A stretch of DNA of 31,961 nucleotides, from NCBI GenBank assembly GCA_964430665.1, contig CAYSFC010000007.1, positions 1 through 31,961 of the forward strand. The letters run 5' to 3'. The notes beneath the pieces were generated by a model, which was not told the DNA's origin, made no database searches, and saw nothing but the letters and a program-made list of their open reading frames with translations. The DNA comes from JAQUYS01 sp964430665. GTDB lineage: Archaea > Nanobdellota > Nanobdellia > Woesearchaeales > SKGA01. Below, piece after piece: positions 1 through 7,275 of the stretch (positions are counted from its first letter, which is position 1; every line of letters begins with the position of its first letter). The translations under genes were made by a program, and so were the position numbers.

Positions 1-53
1 GCACCGCCCTTGCAAGGCGGGGGCCTCGGGTTCGAATCCCGACGGGTCCACCA
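1..53 (+). tRNA. tRNA-Ala (UGC), 3' part
   Basis: The window opens inside this tRNA, so the 5' acceptor strand and D arm are missing. The anticodon stem CCGCC/GGCGG closes the seven-base loop CTTGCAA, giving anticodon TGC. The T arm is TCGGG-TTCGAAT-CCCGA, followed by acceptor strand CGGGTCC, discriminator A and an encoded CCA ending at 53. The third base from the acceptor end is T, consistent with the G3:U70 identity pair of alanine tRNAs. A tRNA-Ala between 16S and 23S is the common archaeal rRNA operon layout, so 16S probably lies just upstream. Confidence 0.93.
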
Positions 54-333
54 TTTATAGAATCAACCCATAAAATTAACTTGCAGTAACATTGCACTCA
101 TTTCATAAATCATGAATAATATCAAATAATCACAAAGAATAATTTATCAAAAATCATATTCATTTAACTGTGCGACAAATCATATTTGTCGGATGGAGGG
201 TTAAACAATCAGCAACAAGCTGATGAAATTCAAATTTCACGTTAATGATGCCCGTTCATAGGAAGACTAATTAAAAACCTAACATAATAAAACAACCTAT
301 TGAATATACAATAGGCTTCTAGTTTAAATACTT
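54..333 (+). other. tRNA-Ala to 23S spacer with hairpins
   Basis: AT-rich transcribed spacer without a gene. Two clear hairpins are visible: CGACAAAT-CAT-ATTTGTCG at 173-191, and ATCAGC/GCTGAT at 208-224 with a five-base loop. The 5' strand of the 23S processing stem begins at 247. These are probably pre-rRNA structures that separate the tRNA from 23S during processing. Confidence 0.6.
247..269 (+). other. 23S processing stem, 5' strand
   Basis: The 19 bases at 251-269 (CCCGTTCATAGGAAGACTA) are complementary to 3260-3278 beyond the other end of 23S, with one G-U pair. A four-base extension, GATG at 247-250, can pair with CATC at 3283-3286, leaving four unpaired T residues on the 3' strand. 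Archaeal pre-23S is normally excised from such a stem by the splicing endonuclease at a bulge-helix-bulge. Only one bulge is obvious here, so the exact cleavage motif is not established. Confidence 0.8.
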
Positions 334-3229
334 AAAATTAAAAGTAAGGTTAATAGATGGATGGCTTGGCTCGACATGTGATGAAGGACGTGGCAAGCTG
401 CGATAAGTTTCGGCGAGGAGCATGCATCCTTTGAACCGAAAATTTCTGAATGCGACTTCGTATATAGCTCTTAATGAGCGACGAACGCGGGGAATTGAAA
501 CGTCTTAGTACCCGCAGGAAAAGAAACCAATTGGGATGCTGTTAGTAAAGGCGATTGAAAACAGCCCAGGGCAAACTGAATCCTTAATAGAAATATTACG
601 GAGATGTGGTGTGACCATTATACGATCTTCTTTACATGATTTGAACTTACCTGGAAAGGTAGACCCTAGAGGGTGATAGTCCCGTAATTGAAGTGTAAAA
701 AGATTTAGATGAGTTCAAGAGTAGCGTATATTGGATTTTATGCGTGAATATGGGAGACAGCAACTTCCAACCCTAAATATAAATCGAGACCGATAGAGTA
801 TAGTACCGTGAGGGAATGCTGAAAAGGACTCTTAACAGAGAGTTAAAAGACCTGAAATCTATTAATTATGGTGGGATGCGCATCTTCGGATGTGCGTCGT
901 GCGTTTTGAATAACGTGCCAGGGAGTGTGTCTGAATGGCGAGGATAATCTTACAAGAGGATCCGCAGCGAAAGCGAGACCCCGCAGTTTACGAGGGGGGA
1001 GGTGTGAAAGTGCCTCAAGTCATTTGGATACGACCCGAAGCCGGTCGATCTATTCCTGAGTAAGGTGAAGCGATGGTAATACGTCGTGGAGGCCTGAAGA
1101 TGTGCTACGAGCAAGTGCTATTCTAACTTGGGATTAGGGGTAAAAAGCCAATCGAGACCGGTGATAGCTGGTTCCTGCCAAAGTTGGCCGTAGTCAAGTC
1201 TCGAGCGAGATTGCTATAAAGGTAGAGACACGGATGGGGGATTTAGGGGAAGAAATTCCTCGGTTCGCTTTCCAACTCCGAATGTTATAGCGTTGTTGAC
1301 CTCGGGAGACGGCGGCTCGTCGTAAGGGTGAGTCGCGAAAGGGAAACAACCCAGACTATAGTTAAGGTCCCAAAATGTTTGCTAAGTGTTAAAGGGTGAA
1401 AGTAGTCTACAATCACAGACAGCGAGGAGATTGGCTTAGAAGCAGCCATTCTTTAAAAAGTGCGTAACAGCTTACTTGTCAAGATTGTGGGCGCTGAAAA
1501 TGGACGGGGCTAAGCAAACTACCGATACTATAGGCCTCAGCAATGAGTGCGGTAGGCAGGCGTGTGGCTAGAGTAGAAGCGTGTTCGCGAGGATACGTGG
1601 ATCTTGCTGCAATGAAAATCCTGGTGAAAGTAGGAACAAAGCAGTGTGAGAATCACTGTCACCGAAAGGGCAAGGGTTCCTTGACAATGTAGATCAGTCA
1701 AGGGTAAGTCGATCCTAACCTATTTCATAAATTGATTTAGGGGAAAGGGAAACTGGTTAATATTCCAGTACTACTTAAGTATATGTGGCAACACAAGGTT
1801 TATTTCTGACACTTCGGACTAGATCAACATATATGTCTAGTATGTTAATGAGAATAAGTCGAGGGAGTAACGTAATGTTGAGAACTCGATTAAATTTCAG
1901 AATAGCAGGCGTTATGTCTGTTTGATTGATGTCTGGAGTCCTTGAAAAGGGAATAAACATAGATCTTGAGTATTCGTACCCAGAACCAACACAGGTGCCC
2001 CTAGGTTAGAAGCCTAAGGTGTGAAGGGAAAAATTAGTTAAGGGAATTCAGCAAATTAGCCCTGTAACTTCGGGATAAGGGGTCCCTACTTTTGTATTCG
2101 TATGAGTGCGATTGTAGGGTTTAATAACTAAAGTCGTCCGACTGTTTAACAAAAACATAACCGACTGCAAGCCAGTAATGGTGAGAATAGTCGGTGACGT
2201 CTGCCCAGTGCCAGTACCTAAAAGCTCTTTTCAAGGAGCCTAAAGGCTGGTAAACGGCGGGGGTAACTATAACTCTCTTAAGGTAGCGAAATGCCTTGCC
2301 GTTTGATTGACGGCCTGCATGAATGGCGTAACGAGATGACTACTGTCCCTAACTAATACCCTCCGAAAACTCTTTTCCGGTGCAAAAGCCGGAGAATTCC
2401 AATGGGAAGTGAAGACCCCGTGAAACTTTACTGTAGCCAGTAGCTGTGGTGTGAGATTTGTTATATAGCGTAAATGGGAGTCGTTAAAGCAGCGTCGCTA
2501 GATTCTGTGTAGACAACAATGTAACACCATTTTTCGAATTTTACACTGCTTACCACGAAATGTGGGACAACTGCTGGTGGACAGTTTGGCTGGGGTGGCA
2601 CGCCGTTGAAAAGATATCAATGGCGCCCAAAGGTTGGCTCAAACGGGTCAGAAATCCGTTGTAGAGTGCAAGAGCAAAAGCCAGCCTAACTGGGATCATA
2701 ATAAGATTGGTTCCAGTAACGAAAGTTAGGTCTAGCGATCCATTAGTTCTCCTTGTCTGGGGGCTAGTGTTGACCAAAAAGTTACTCCGGGGATAACAGA
2801 GTTGTCGCGCCCGAGCGCTCAAAGCGACGGCGCGGCTTGCTACATCGATGTCGGCTCTTCCTATCCTGGCTGTGCAGAAGCAGCCAAGGGTGGGGGTGTT
2901 CACCCATTAAAAGGGATCGTGAGCTGGGTTCAGAACGCTGTGAGGCAGTTTGTTTAATATCTATTGGAATTGTTTATTGTCTGAAGGGAAGGACCATTTA
3001 GTACGAAAGGAACGATGGCTCGAAGCCACTGGTGGATCCATTATCTGGCAAGGTATGTGGAGCAGCTACGCTTTAAGAGGTAAGTGCTGAAAGCATCTAA
3101 GCACGAAACTCTCCTTGAAAAGAGACATAGAGTACCTGTAAAAGACAGGTTTGATAGGACTGGGATGTAAGTATCGAGGCAACGAGATATTAAGTCCGCA
3201 GTTACTAATAGCTCGTATCTTAATTTTTA
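334..3229 (+). rRNA. 23S ribosomal RNA
   Basis: Full-length large-subunit rRNA of about 2.9 kb. Recognisable conserved blocks are the GTPase-centre segment GGCTTAGAAGCAGCCAT near 1433, TAACTATAACTCTCTTAAGG near 2265, AGACCCCGTGAAACTTTACT near 2412, the peptidyl-transferase segment ACTCCGGGGATAACAGAG near 2784, the A-loop hairpin GGGTGTTCACCC near 2894 and the sarcin-ricin loop near 3000. AAAATTAA at 334-341 can pair with TTAATTTT at 3220-3227 as the terminal helix, which sets the ends to within a few bases. No intron is evident from the length. The sarcin-ricin tetraloop reads GAAA where nearly all cytosolic rRNAs have GAGA. No 5S gene follows. Confidence 0.95.
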
Positions 3230-3259
3230 GCTAGAAACTTTTATTACGTTAATTTTATT

Positions 3260-3286
3260 TAGTCTTCCTGTGAACGGGTTTTCATC
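3260..3286 (+). other. 23S processing stem, 3' strand
   Basis: TAGTCTTCCTGTGAACGGG at 3260-3278 is the partner of 251-269 and closes the pre-23S loop. CATC at 3283-3286 extends the pairing after a TTTT bulge. Confidence 0.8.
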
Positions 3287-3293
3287 TTTTTTC

Positions 3294-3317
3294 TCGTATT
3301 TTTTACGAATTATTTTT
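3294..3317 (+). terminator. Hairpin and T-rich tract after 23S
   Basis: TCGTA-TTTTT-TACGA forms a five-base-pair stem at 3294-3308, followed by the T-rich stretch ATTATTTTT. Its position just downstream of the processing stem suggests the end of the rRNA transcript. Archaeal termination depends mainly on the T tract, so the hairpin itself may be incidental. Confidence 0.45.
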
Positions 3318-3354
3318 GTCACATTATAAATTAGAGTTATCTTTATTATTTTTC

Positions 3355-3762
3355 ATGGCAAGAAAATTTGAAAATTTGAAAATATATAATTTAAGTTATA
3401 GTTTTGTTTTAGAAGTTTACAAACTATTAAACATATTGCCTGATTTTGAATTAAGAAACATATTTTCTCAATTACAAAGAGCTTCTACAAGCATTGTTTT
3501 AAATATTGTAGAAGGTGCATCAAATAAGTCTAATAAGGTTTTTCTTAATCATCTGCAATATAGTTATGGAAGTTGTAAAGAAGTTAAAGTACTTATAATG
3601 CTTGCACATGACTTAAATTATGTTGAAGATTCTTTTTGCAACAATCTTCTTGATTCTTTAGATTATTTAACTGGTTCAATTTATAGATTTATGTCTTCAG
3701 TACAAAAAGAAATAAACTATGGAAAGAAAAATTATGTTTTAAATGTTTCTGAGTGCTCTTAA
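3355..3762 (+). CDS. S23-family four-helix-bundle protein
   Basis: A 135-residue protein that looks like the four-helix-bundle family typified by proteins encoded in 23S rRNA intervening sequences of Leptospira and Coxiella (S23 family, PF05635). The N-terminus MARKFENLKIYNLSYSF, the central SQLQRASTSIVLNIVEGAS and the helix with YSYGSCKEVK follow the usual pattern of this family. The start is placed at ATG 3355 because TATA-like TTATAAA (about 3323) sits 29 bp upstream and the family normally begins at this motif; a TTG at 3316 would add 13 residues. The biochemical role is unknown; RNA or nucleic-acid binding is suspected for the family. It lies directly behind 23S rather than inside it. 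Its 3' end overlaps the convergent next gene by 24 bp. Confidence 0.82.
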   Translation: MARKFENLKIYNLSYSFVLEVYKLLNILPDFELRNIFSQLQRASTSIVLNIVEGASNKSNKVFLNHLQYSYGSCKEVKVLIMLAHDLNYVEDSFCNNLLDSLDYLTGSIYRFMSSVQKEINYGKKNYVLNVSECS

Positions 3763-4125
3763 ATTTTCTTCTATCTTTTCAATCATTTCATCAGATCCTG
3801 AGTACTCAATAAATTTATCACTAATATGTCTTAGAGAATTTGTGACTTTACTTCCTTTTTTATATAAACAAATTATAGGTTTACCGTACACTTCTGCCCA
3901 ACCCAATTCGATTCCCAGACCTATTGATGGTCTGGAAACTTCAGCAACAATAACATCACATTCTTCCTTTATTATATTCTTAGAATTTATTTGTTCATCT
4001 TCTTCGTCTTTTTCATGAGGTAAAATAAATTTATACGACTTTAGCAATTCACTATTTTTTAAAGGTTCGTAAATTTCTTCTTTATAATTTAATGTTCTTG
4101 AATGGATTAAATATATTTTTTTCAT
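3739..4125 (-). CDS. Nucleoside 2-deoxyribosyltransferase-like protein
   Basis: A 128-residue protein with the compact Rossmann-like layout of the nucleoside 2-deoxyribosyltransferase/Rcl (DNPH1) superfamily (PF05014). Visible features are the N-terminal strand MKKIYLIHS, the segment CDVIVAEVSRPSIGLGIELGWA (residues about 56-77), in which the final Glu of GIELG corresponds to the family's catalytic glutamate, and the following strand KPIICLYKKGS. Members either exchange or hydrolyse the base of deoxynucleosides; which applies here cannot be told. TATA-like TTTTATAAAA at about 4147-4156 is 26 bp upstream of the ATG, indicating a leaderless message. The gene is divergent from kae1 and its 3' end overlaps the S23-like gene by 24 bp. 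The C-terminus is rich in Glu and Lys. Confidence 0.78.
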   Translation of the reverse strand: MKKIYLIHSRTLNYKEEIYEPLKNSELLKSYKFILPHEKDEEDEQINSKNIIKEECDVIVAEVSRPSIGLGIELGWAEVYGKPIICLYKKGSKVTNSLRHISDKFIEYSGSDEMIEKIEENLRALRNI

Positions 4126-4209
4126 ATATTTATATTGTACTCTCCTTTTATAAAATTTTTGTCGGTTAAAATAAGTACTTTTTTAAATTTGCCTAAGATT
4201 CTTATTCTT
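4126..4209. promoter_or_regulatory. Divergent promoters for 4125(-) and kae1(+)
   Basis: The 84-bp gap holds two TATA-like boxes. TTTTATAAAA near 4147-4156 is spaced 26 bp from the minus-strand ATG at 4125. TTTTTAAAT near 4180-4188 is spaced 26 bp from the plus-strand ATG at 4210. Both spacings fit transcription starting at or next to the start codon, and the second supports the shortened kae1 start. Confidence 0.6.
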
Positions 4210-5274
4210 ATGATATGTTTGGGTATTGAATCAACTGCACATACATTTGGAATAAGTATTGTAGATAATGTTAACAATAATTGTAATGTTTTATCTAATG
4301 TTAAAAAATTATTCACGACAGAAGAAGGAGGATTTATTCCTGCAGAAGTGTCAGATCATCATCATGATTTTTTTGATGTTCTTTTAGACCAAGCTTTAGA
4401 CGAAGCGAAACTTTCTTTGAAAGACATAGATTTAATTTCATTTTCTCAAAGTCCAGGTATGGGACACTCATTAAGAATAGGTGCGGTTGTTGCAAGAAGT
4501 CTATCTTTGTTATTAGATATTCCTTTGATCGGAGTGAATCATTGTATTGCGCACTTAGAAATTGGTAGAAAATTAGCAAAATCTGATGGAGATGATTTTG
4601 TTGTTTGTGAAGACCCTGTTTTTCTTTATGCTAGTGGAGCAAACACACAAATAATTGCATACGAAGGAAAAAAATACAGAATTTTTGGAGAAACTTTAGA
4701 TAATGGTATTGGAAATTTTTTAGATGGTTTTGCAAGACATATTGGTTTAGGATTTCCAGGAGGACCAAAGATTCAAAAACTCGCTGAAAAAAGTTCTAAT
4801 TTTATTTATCTTCCTTACACAGTTAAAGGTATGGATTTGAATTTTGGTGGATTACAAACAAAATTAAAACAACTTTGGAATTCAAAAAACTATTCAAAAG
4901 AAGATTTATGTTTTTCAGCTCAAGAAACTGCATTTGCAATGTTGTTAGAAGTAAGCGAAAGAGCTCTTGCACATACAGGAAAAAAAGAATTGTTGCTTGG
5001 AGGAGGAGTTGCTTGTAACACTCGTTTACAAGAAATGGCTAAACAAATGTGTAAAGACCGAGGTGCAAAATGTTTTATATTACCCAATGAATACAATGTT
5101 GATAACGCGGCAATGATTGCTTGGACAGGGCTGTTAGAGTATTCAACGGTCAGCGGTCAGCGGTCAGATTCAGAAAAAATAGAAAGTAGAACACATGATT
5201 TTGATATTTCAAATTCTGAAATTTATCCTTATTTACGAACAGATGATATTGATATAACTTGGAGAAAAGATTAA
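4210..5274 (+). CDS. kae1: tRNA threonylcarbamoyladenosine synthase Kae1
   Basis: Catalytic subunit of the KEOPS complex, which transfers the threonylcarbamoyl group to A37 of ANN-decoding tRNAs. The 354-residue ASKHA-fold protein starts MICLGIESTAHTFG, has the metal-binding NHCIAH motif (His111, His115), the nucleotide-binding segment ASGANTQII, GETLDNGIGNFLDGFARHIG, LGFPGGPKI, the C-terminal LLLGGGVACNTRLQEM and NVDNAAMIAWTG. The start at 4210 is preferred because the upstream 25 codons match nothing in the family and a TATA box lies 26 bp before it. There is no Bud32 kinase fusion, unlike in many euryarchaea. Just before the C-terminal YLRTDDIDITW block the protein carries about 11 extra residues (STVSGQRSDSE) encoded by a 7-bp-period repeat. 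dphB follows after 9 bp, suggesting a translation-quality operon. Confidence 0.95.
   Translation: MICLGIESTAHTFGISIVDNVNNNCNVLSNVKKLFTTEEGGFIPAEVSDHHHDFFDVLLDQALDEAKLSLKDIDLISFSQSPGMGHSLRIGAVVARSLSLLLDIPLIGVNHCIAHLEIGRKLAKSDGDDFVVCEDPVFLYASGANTQIIAYEGKKYRIFGETLDNGIGNFLDGFARHIGLGFPGGPKIQKLAEKSSNFIYLPYTVKGMDLNFGGLQTKLKQLWNSKNYSKEDLCFSAQETAFAMLLEVSERALAHTGKKELLLGGGVACNTRLQEMAKQMCKDRGAKCFILPNEYNVDNAAMIAWTGLLEYSTVSGQRSDSEKIESRTHDFDISNSEIYPYLRTDDIDITWRKD
5142..5169 (+). repeat. Four 7-bp repeat units inside kae1
   Basis: TTCAACG-GTCAGCG-GTCAGCG-GTCAGAT, a GTCARCN-type unit repeated four times with decay at the ends. It lies between conserved kae1 blocks and codes for residues absent from typical Kae1. 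A related four-unit tract occurs in pyrG at 14425-14452. Confidence 0.75.
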
Positions 5275-5283
5275 GAGGTAAAA

Positions 5284-6111
5284 ATGACATTATATTTGAT
5301 TGGTTTAGGACTAAATGATGAAAAAGATATAACTCTTAGAGGTTTAGAGATTGTAAAAAATTGTGACGAAATTTATTTGGAACACTATACTTCAATACTT
5401 TCAATTCCAAAAGAAGAATTAGAAAATTTTTATGGCAAAAAAATAATTGTCGCCGATAGAAATCTTGTTGAACTTCAAGCTGAAGAAAAATTAATTCTAC
5501 CTGCAAAAGAAAAAAACATCGCTTTACTTGTAGTAGGAGATATATTTGGAGCAACAACACATACAGACCTACAGTTAAGAGCTAAACAATTAAATGTAGA
5601 TTTGGTTCCAGTATTTAACGCATCAATAATGAATGCAATAGGTTATGTTGGTTTAGAATTATATAAATATGGAAAAACAACAAGCATAGTATTTCCTCAA
5701 AAAAATTGGTTACCTCAAACACCTTATGACGTTATAAAAAATAATTTAAGTTTAGGATTGCACACGCTTTGTTTATTAGATATAAAAGTTGCAGAGCCTT
5801 CTCCAGAAGATATGCGAAAAAAATTACTAAATCCTGATCATAATCCTATTTCTATTTCTCCAAAATTTATGACTGTAAATGAAGGTTTAAATTCTCTTTT
5901 AACTATTGAAAAAGAAAGAAAAGAAAAAATTATTTCTGAAGAAACTTTAATAGTTGGAATAGCAAGAATAGGACAAAAAAATTCTGTAATAAAATCTGGA
6001 AAAATAAAAGATTTAATTCAATATGATTTCGGAGCACCACTACACTCAATAATAATTCCGGGAAAATTACACGATATAGAAAAAGAAATGCTTCATTCTT
6101 GGTCAAATTAA
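5284..6111 (+). CDS. dphB: Diphthine synthase DphB
   Basis: SAM-dependent methyltransferase that methylates the 2-(3-carboxy-3-aminopropyl)histidine intermediate of elongation factor 2 during diphthamide synthesis; found in archaea and eukaryotes. The 275-residue length matches the family. The N-terminus MTLYLIGLGLNDEKDITLRG, the segment EIYLEHYTSIL, the GDIFGATTHTDL motif (tetrapyrrole-methylase fold, normally GDP-containing) and NASIMNAIGYVGLELYKYG are all recognisable, as is GAPLHSIIIPGKLHDIE at the C-terminus. GAGGT lies six bases before the ATG and the gene starts 9 bp after the kae1 stop, so translation from a kae1-dphB message is likely. The other diphthamide genes are not in the window. 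Confidence 0.95.
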   Translation: MTLYLIGLGLNDEKDITLRGLEIVKNCDEIYLEHYTSILSIPKEELENFYGKKIIVADRNLVELQAEEKLILPAKEKNIALLVVGDIFGATTHTDLQLRAKQLNVDLVPVFNASIMNAIGYVGLELYKYGKTTSIVFPQKNWLPQTPYDVIKNNLSLGLHTLCLLDIKVAEPSPEDMRKKLLNPDHNPISISPKFMTVNEGLNSLLTIEKERKEKIISEETLIVGIARIGQKNSVIKSGKIKDLIQYDFGAPLHSIIIPGKLHDIEKEMLHSWSN

Positions 6112-6147
6112 CGTAAAGTTTATAAATCTCATGAATAGAGTTAGAGT

Positions 6148-6360
6148 ATGTTTGTACAACCATTAATAATGCCAATACTTCCAAGTTTGCTCTTAGGATT
6201 AATTGCATTTGTTGTCGGAGCAATACCTTTGGCTGTTGCTTGGGGAATAATTCCTGCACTTGCGTTTCTTACAATACCTCCAATAGTTTCTAATATAGTT
6301 TTAGTTCTTGTGGGATTTTTGATGTTATTAGACTCTTTACTTGGATTTAGTATGTCGTAA
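6148..6360 (+). CDS. Small hydrophobic membrane protein
   Basis: A 70-residue protein that is almost wholly hydrophobic, with two membrane segments (about residues 9-30 and 36-63) joined by a Pro-containing turn. No charged residue appears until an aspartate near the C-terminus. No family is recognised. TATA box TTTATAAA at 6119-6126 is 25 bp before the ATG, which is the same spacing as at neighbouring genes and supports expression as a leaderless message. An 86-residue reading frame on the other strand overlaps it and is judged a shadow. Function unknown. Confidence 0.6.
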   Translation: MFVQPLIMPILPSLLLGLIAFVVGAIPLAVAWGIIPALAFLTIPPIVSNIVLVLVGFLMLLDSLLGFSMS

Positions 6361-6362
6361 AA

Positions 6363-6396
6363 ACTGCTATCTATGTTCAGGTTTTCAGAACGCAGT
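6363..6396 (+). terminator. Hairpin after the small membrane gene
   Basis: ACTGC pairs with GCAGT and GTTC pairs with GAAC inside it, with a seven-base bulge TATCTAT on the 5' side. It starts two bases after the stop codon and is followed by a T-rich stretch, so it may end transcription. A similar AAACTGC...GAACGCAG sequence occurs at about 7168-7195. Confidence 0.4.
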
Positions 6397-6456
6397 AGCA
6401 TATTTCTTTATTTAATTTGGTTAAAATTTTAGAATTAGATTAAAATAAAAAATAAA

Positions 6457-6711
6457 TTAGTTTAAATTAACTTTTTTACCCACTGCTTGTCCTGGCATTC
6501 CAGTTTCAAATAAAACTCTAATAGCTCCTGAATTACCATGGGCAGCTCTAACTTCTCCAGTAATGTCTTTTTTACCAGTGTTATAAGTAACTTTTTTACC
6601 AACAAGTTTTTGAGCTTCTTCTTTTGTGGAAAGTCCTTCAACTACTACTATCATTTGATTATCAGTTTGAGTATGTTTTCCTGATTTATAATTAACAATT
6701 GTACCATTCAT
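6457..6711 (-). CDS. rpl35ae: Ribosomal protein eL33 (L35Ae)
   Basis: Large-subunit protein of the archaeal/eukaryotic L35Ae family; 84 residues, typical of archaeal versions. The signature is the central GKKVTYNTGKKDITGEVRAA, then HGNSGAIRVLF and the terminal LPGQAIG-like block, here MPGQAVG. The protein is a small beta barrel that binds 23S rRNA and tRNA. It is single-gene transcribed from a strong TATA box (6736-6743) whose centre is 28 bp before the ATG, implying a leaderless message. The promoter closely resembles that of the L1 operon in this window. Confidence 0.93.
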   Translation of the reverse strand: MNGTIVNYKSGKHTQTDNQMIVVVEGLSTKEEAQKLVGKKVTYNTGKKDITGEVRAAHGNSGAIRVLFETGMPGQAVGKKVNLN

Positions 6712-6730
6712 GATAGTGTGAGAAGTTCTG

Positions 6731-6760
6731 TTTCATTTATAAATCTAATGCTTTAAATTT
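6731..6760 (-). promoter_or_regulatory. Promoter of eL33
   Basis: Read on the minus strand, AAATTTAAAG is followed by CATTAGATTTATAAATGAA. The TATA core TTTATAAA occupies 6736-6743. The same arrangement, with one or two differences, precedes the L1 operon at 12427-12450, pointing to a shared ribosomal-protein promoter type. Confidence 0.65.
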
Positions 6761-6863
6761 AGTGGAATCAGAGGTTTTTAACTCTTAAAAACAACATATT
6801 TAAAAACAAAATATTGTTCTCGAGGAACAAGGTTAAGTCATTTGACGAAATTACTCTATATTT

Positions 6864-6952
6864 GAGAGGATTGCAGAGTCTGGTCAAATGCGCAGGACTT
6901 AAGATCCTGTCCTTTAGTAGGTCCGAGGGTTCGAATCCCTCTCCTCTCACCA
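6864..6952 (+). tRNA. tRNA-Leu (UAA)
   Basis: Acceptor GAGAGGA (6864-6870) pairs perfectly with TCCTCTC (6942-6948), followed by discriminator A and encoded CCA. Anticodon stem CAGGA/TCCTG encloses loop CTTAAGA, so the anticodon is TAA. A long variable arm (TCCTTTAGTAGGTCC) marks it as a class II tRNA, and the T arm is GAGGG-TTCGAAT-CCCTC. No intron. Its 3' end is partially duplicated downstream. Confidence 0.96.
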
Positions 6953-7119
6953 TTTCTTTCATATATTTTTTGATGCAATTTTTACATTTAAGGATTCGAA
7001 CGTGCTAGTCACTAACGTTCCTGCACACCGTTCGCTTCGCTCAGTTGTGCTAGTCACTAACGTTCCTGCACACCGTTCGCTTCGCTCAGGTGAATCTCTC
7101 TCATCTTACTATTTCTTTC
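6926..7119 (+). repeat. Duplicated tRNA-Leu 3' end (att-like scar)
   Basis: The tRNA 3' part plus flank (6926-6960) recurs downstream in two pieces: AGGATTCGAA at 6991-7000 matches 9 of 10 bases, and 7092-7119 matches 24 of 28 bases of 6933-6960, including the trailing ATTTCTTTC. Only the 3' end of the tRNA is copied, as expected when an integrase inserts an element at a tRNA gene. The downstream copy is itself split by the 45-bp tandem repeat, with GAA present on both sides (6998-7000 and 7092-7094). No integrase gene remains nearby. Confidence 0.65.
7002..7091. repeat. Two tandem 45-bp GC-rich repeats
   Basis: Units 7002-7046 and 7047-7091 differ at one base. Each unit begins GTGCTAGTCACTAACG and ends CGTTCGCTTCGCTCAG plus two bases. 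About half the bases are G or C against roughly 30 percent around it. GAACGT (6998-7003) can pair with ACGTTC (7015-7020) and GCACA with TGTGC across the unit boundary. It looks like a short dispersed palindromic (REP-like) element rather than host sequence. Confidence 0.85.
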
Positions 7120-7275
7120 TAATAACATGATTAAGAATTAAAAATTTAACAAGTTTTTCAGTTAAGCAAAACTGCATTCTGTATTTTTGAACGCAGCTTG
7201 CAGAGTTTGTTGTCTCACCAACTCTTTTTCCCCGAAAATAAAAATTGTTTTTATTCTAGAGTATAATTCGCTGTT
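7120..7275. other. Intergenic region after the tRNA scar
   Basis: No coding sequence seen. It holds weak hairpins: CAGTT/AACTG near 7159-7174, an ACTGC...GAACGCAG sequence near 7170-7195 resembling 6363-6396, and AGAGTT...AACTCTTTTT near 7203-7232, which could stop transcription coming from the tRNA side. Confidence 0.4.

Noticed and set aside
219..269. Possible C/D-box guide RNA (TGATGA-like element in the spacer)
   Set aside because: No convincing D, D' or C' boxes and no guide arrangement; the sequence is better explained by the processing stem and hairpins.
1775..1960. Minus-strand reading frame of 61 codons
   Set aside because: Lies entirely within 23S rRNA; a chance frame.
2550..2903. 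Minus-strand reading frame of 117 codons
   Set aside because: Antisense to the peptidyl-transferase region of 23S rRNA; an rRNA artefact.
4122..4316. Minus-strand frame of 64 codons next to 4125
   Set aside because: Overlaps the kae1 start on the opposite strand and the promoters of both neighbours; no family features.
6141..6401. Minus-strand frame of 86 codons
   Set aside because: Antisense to the small membrane gene. The plus-strand frame has a well-spaced TATA box and consistent hydrophobic segments.
6768..7008. Short frames on both strands around tRNA-Leu
   Set aside because: They read through the tRNA, which is certain; no coding evidence.
7002..7091. CRISPR array
   Set aside because: Two directly abutting 45-bp copies with no spacers.
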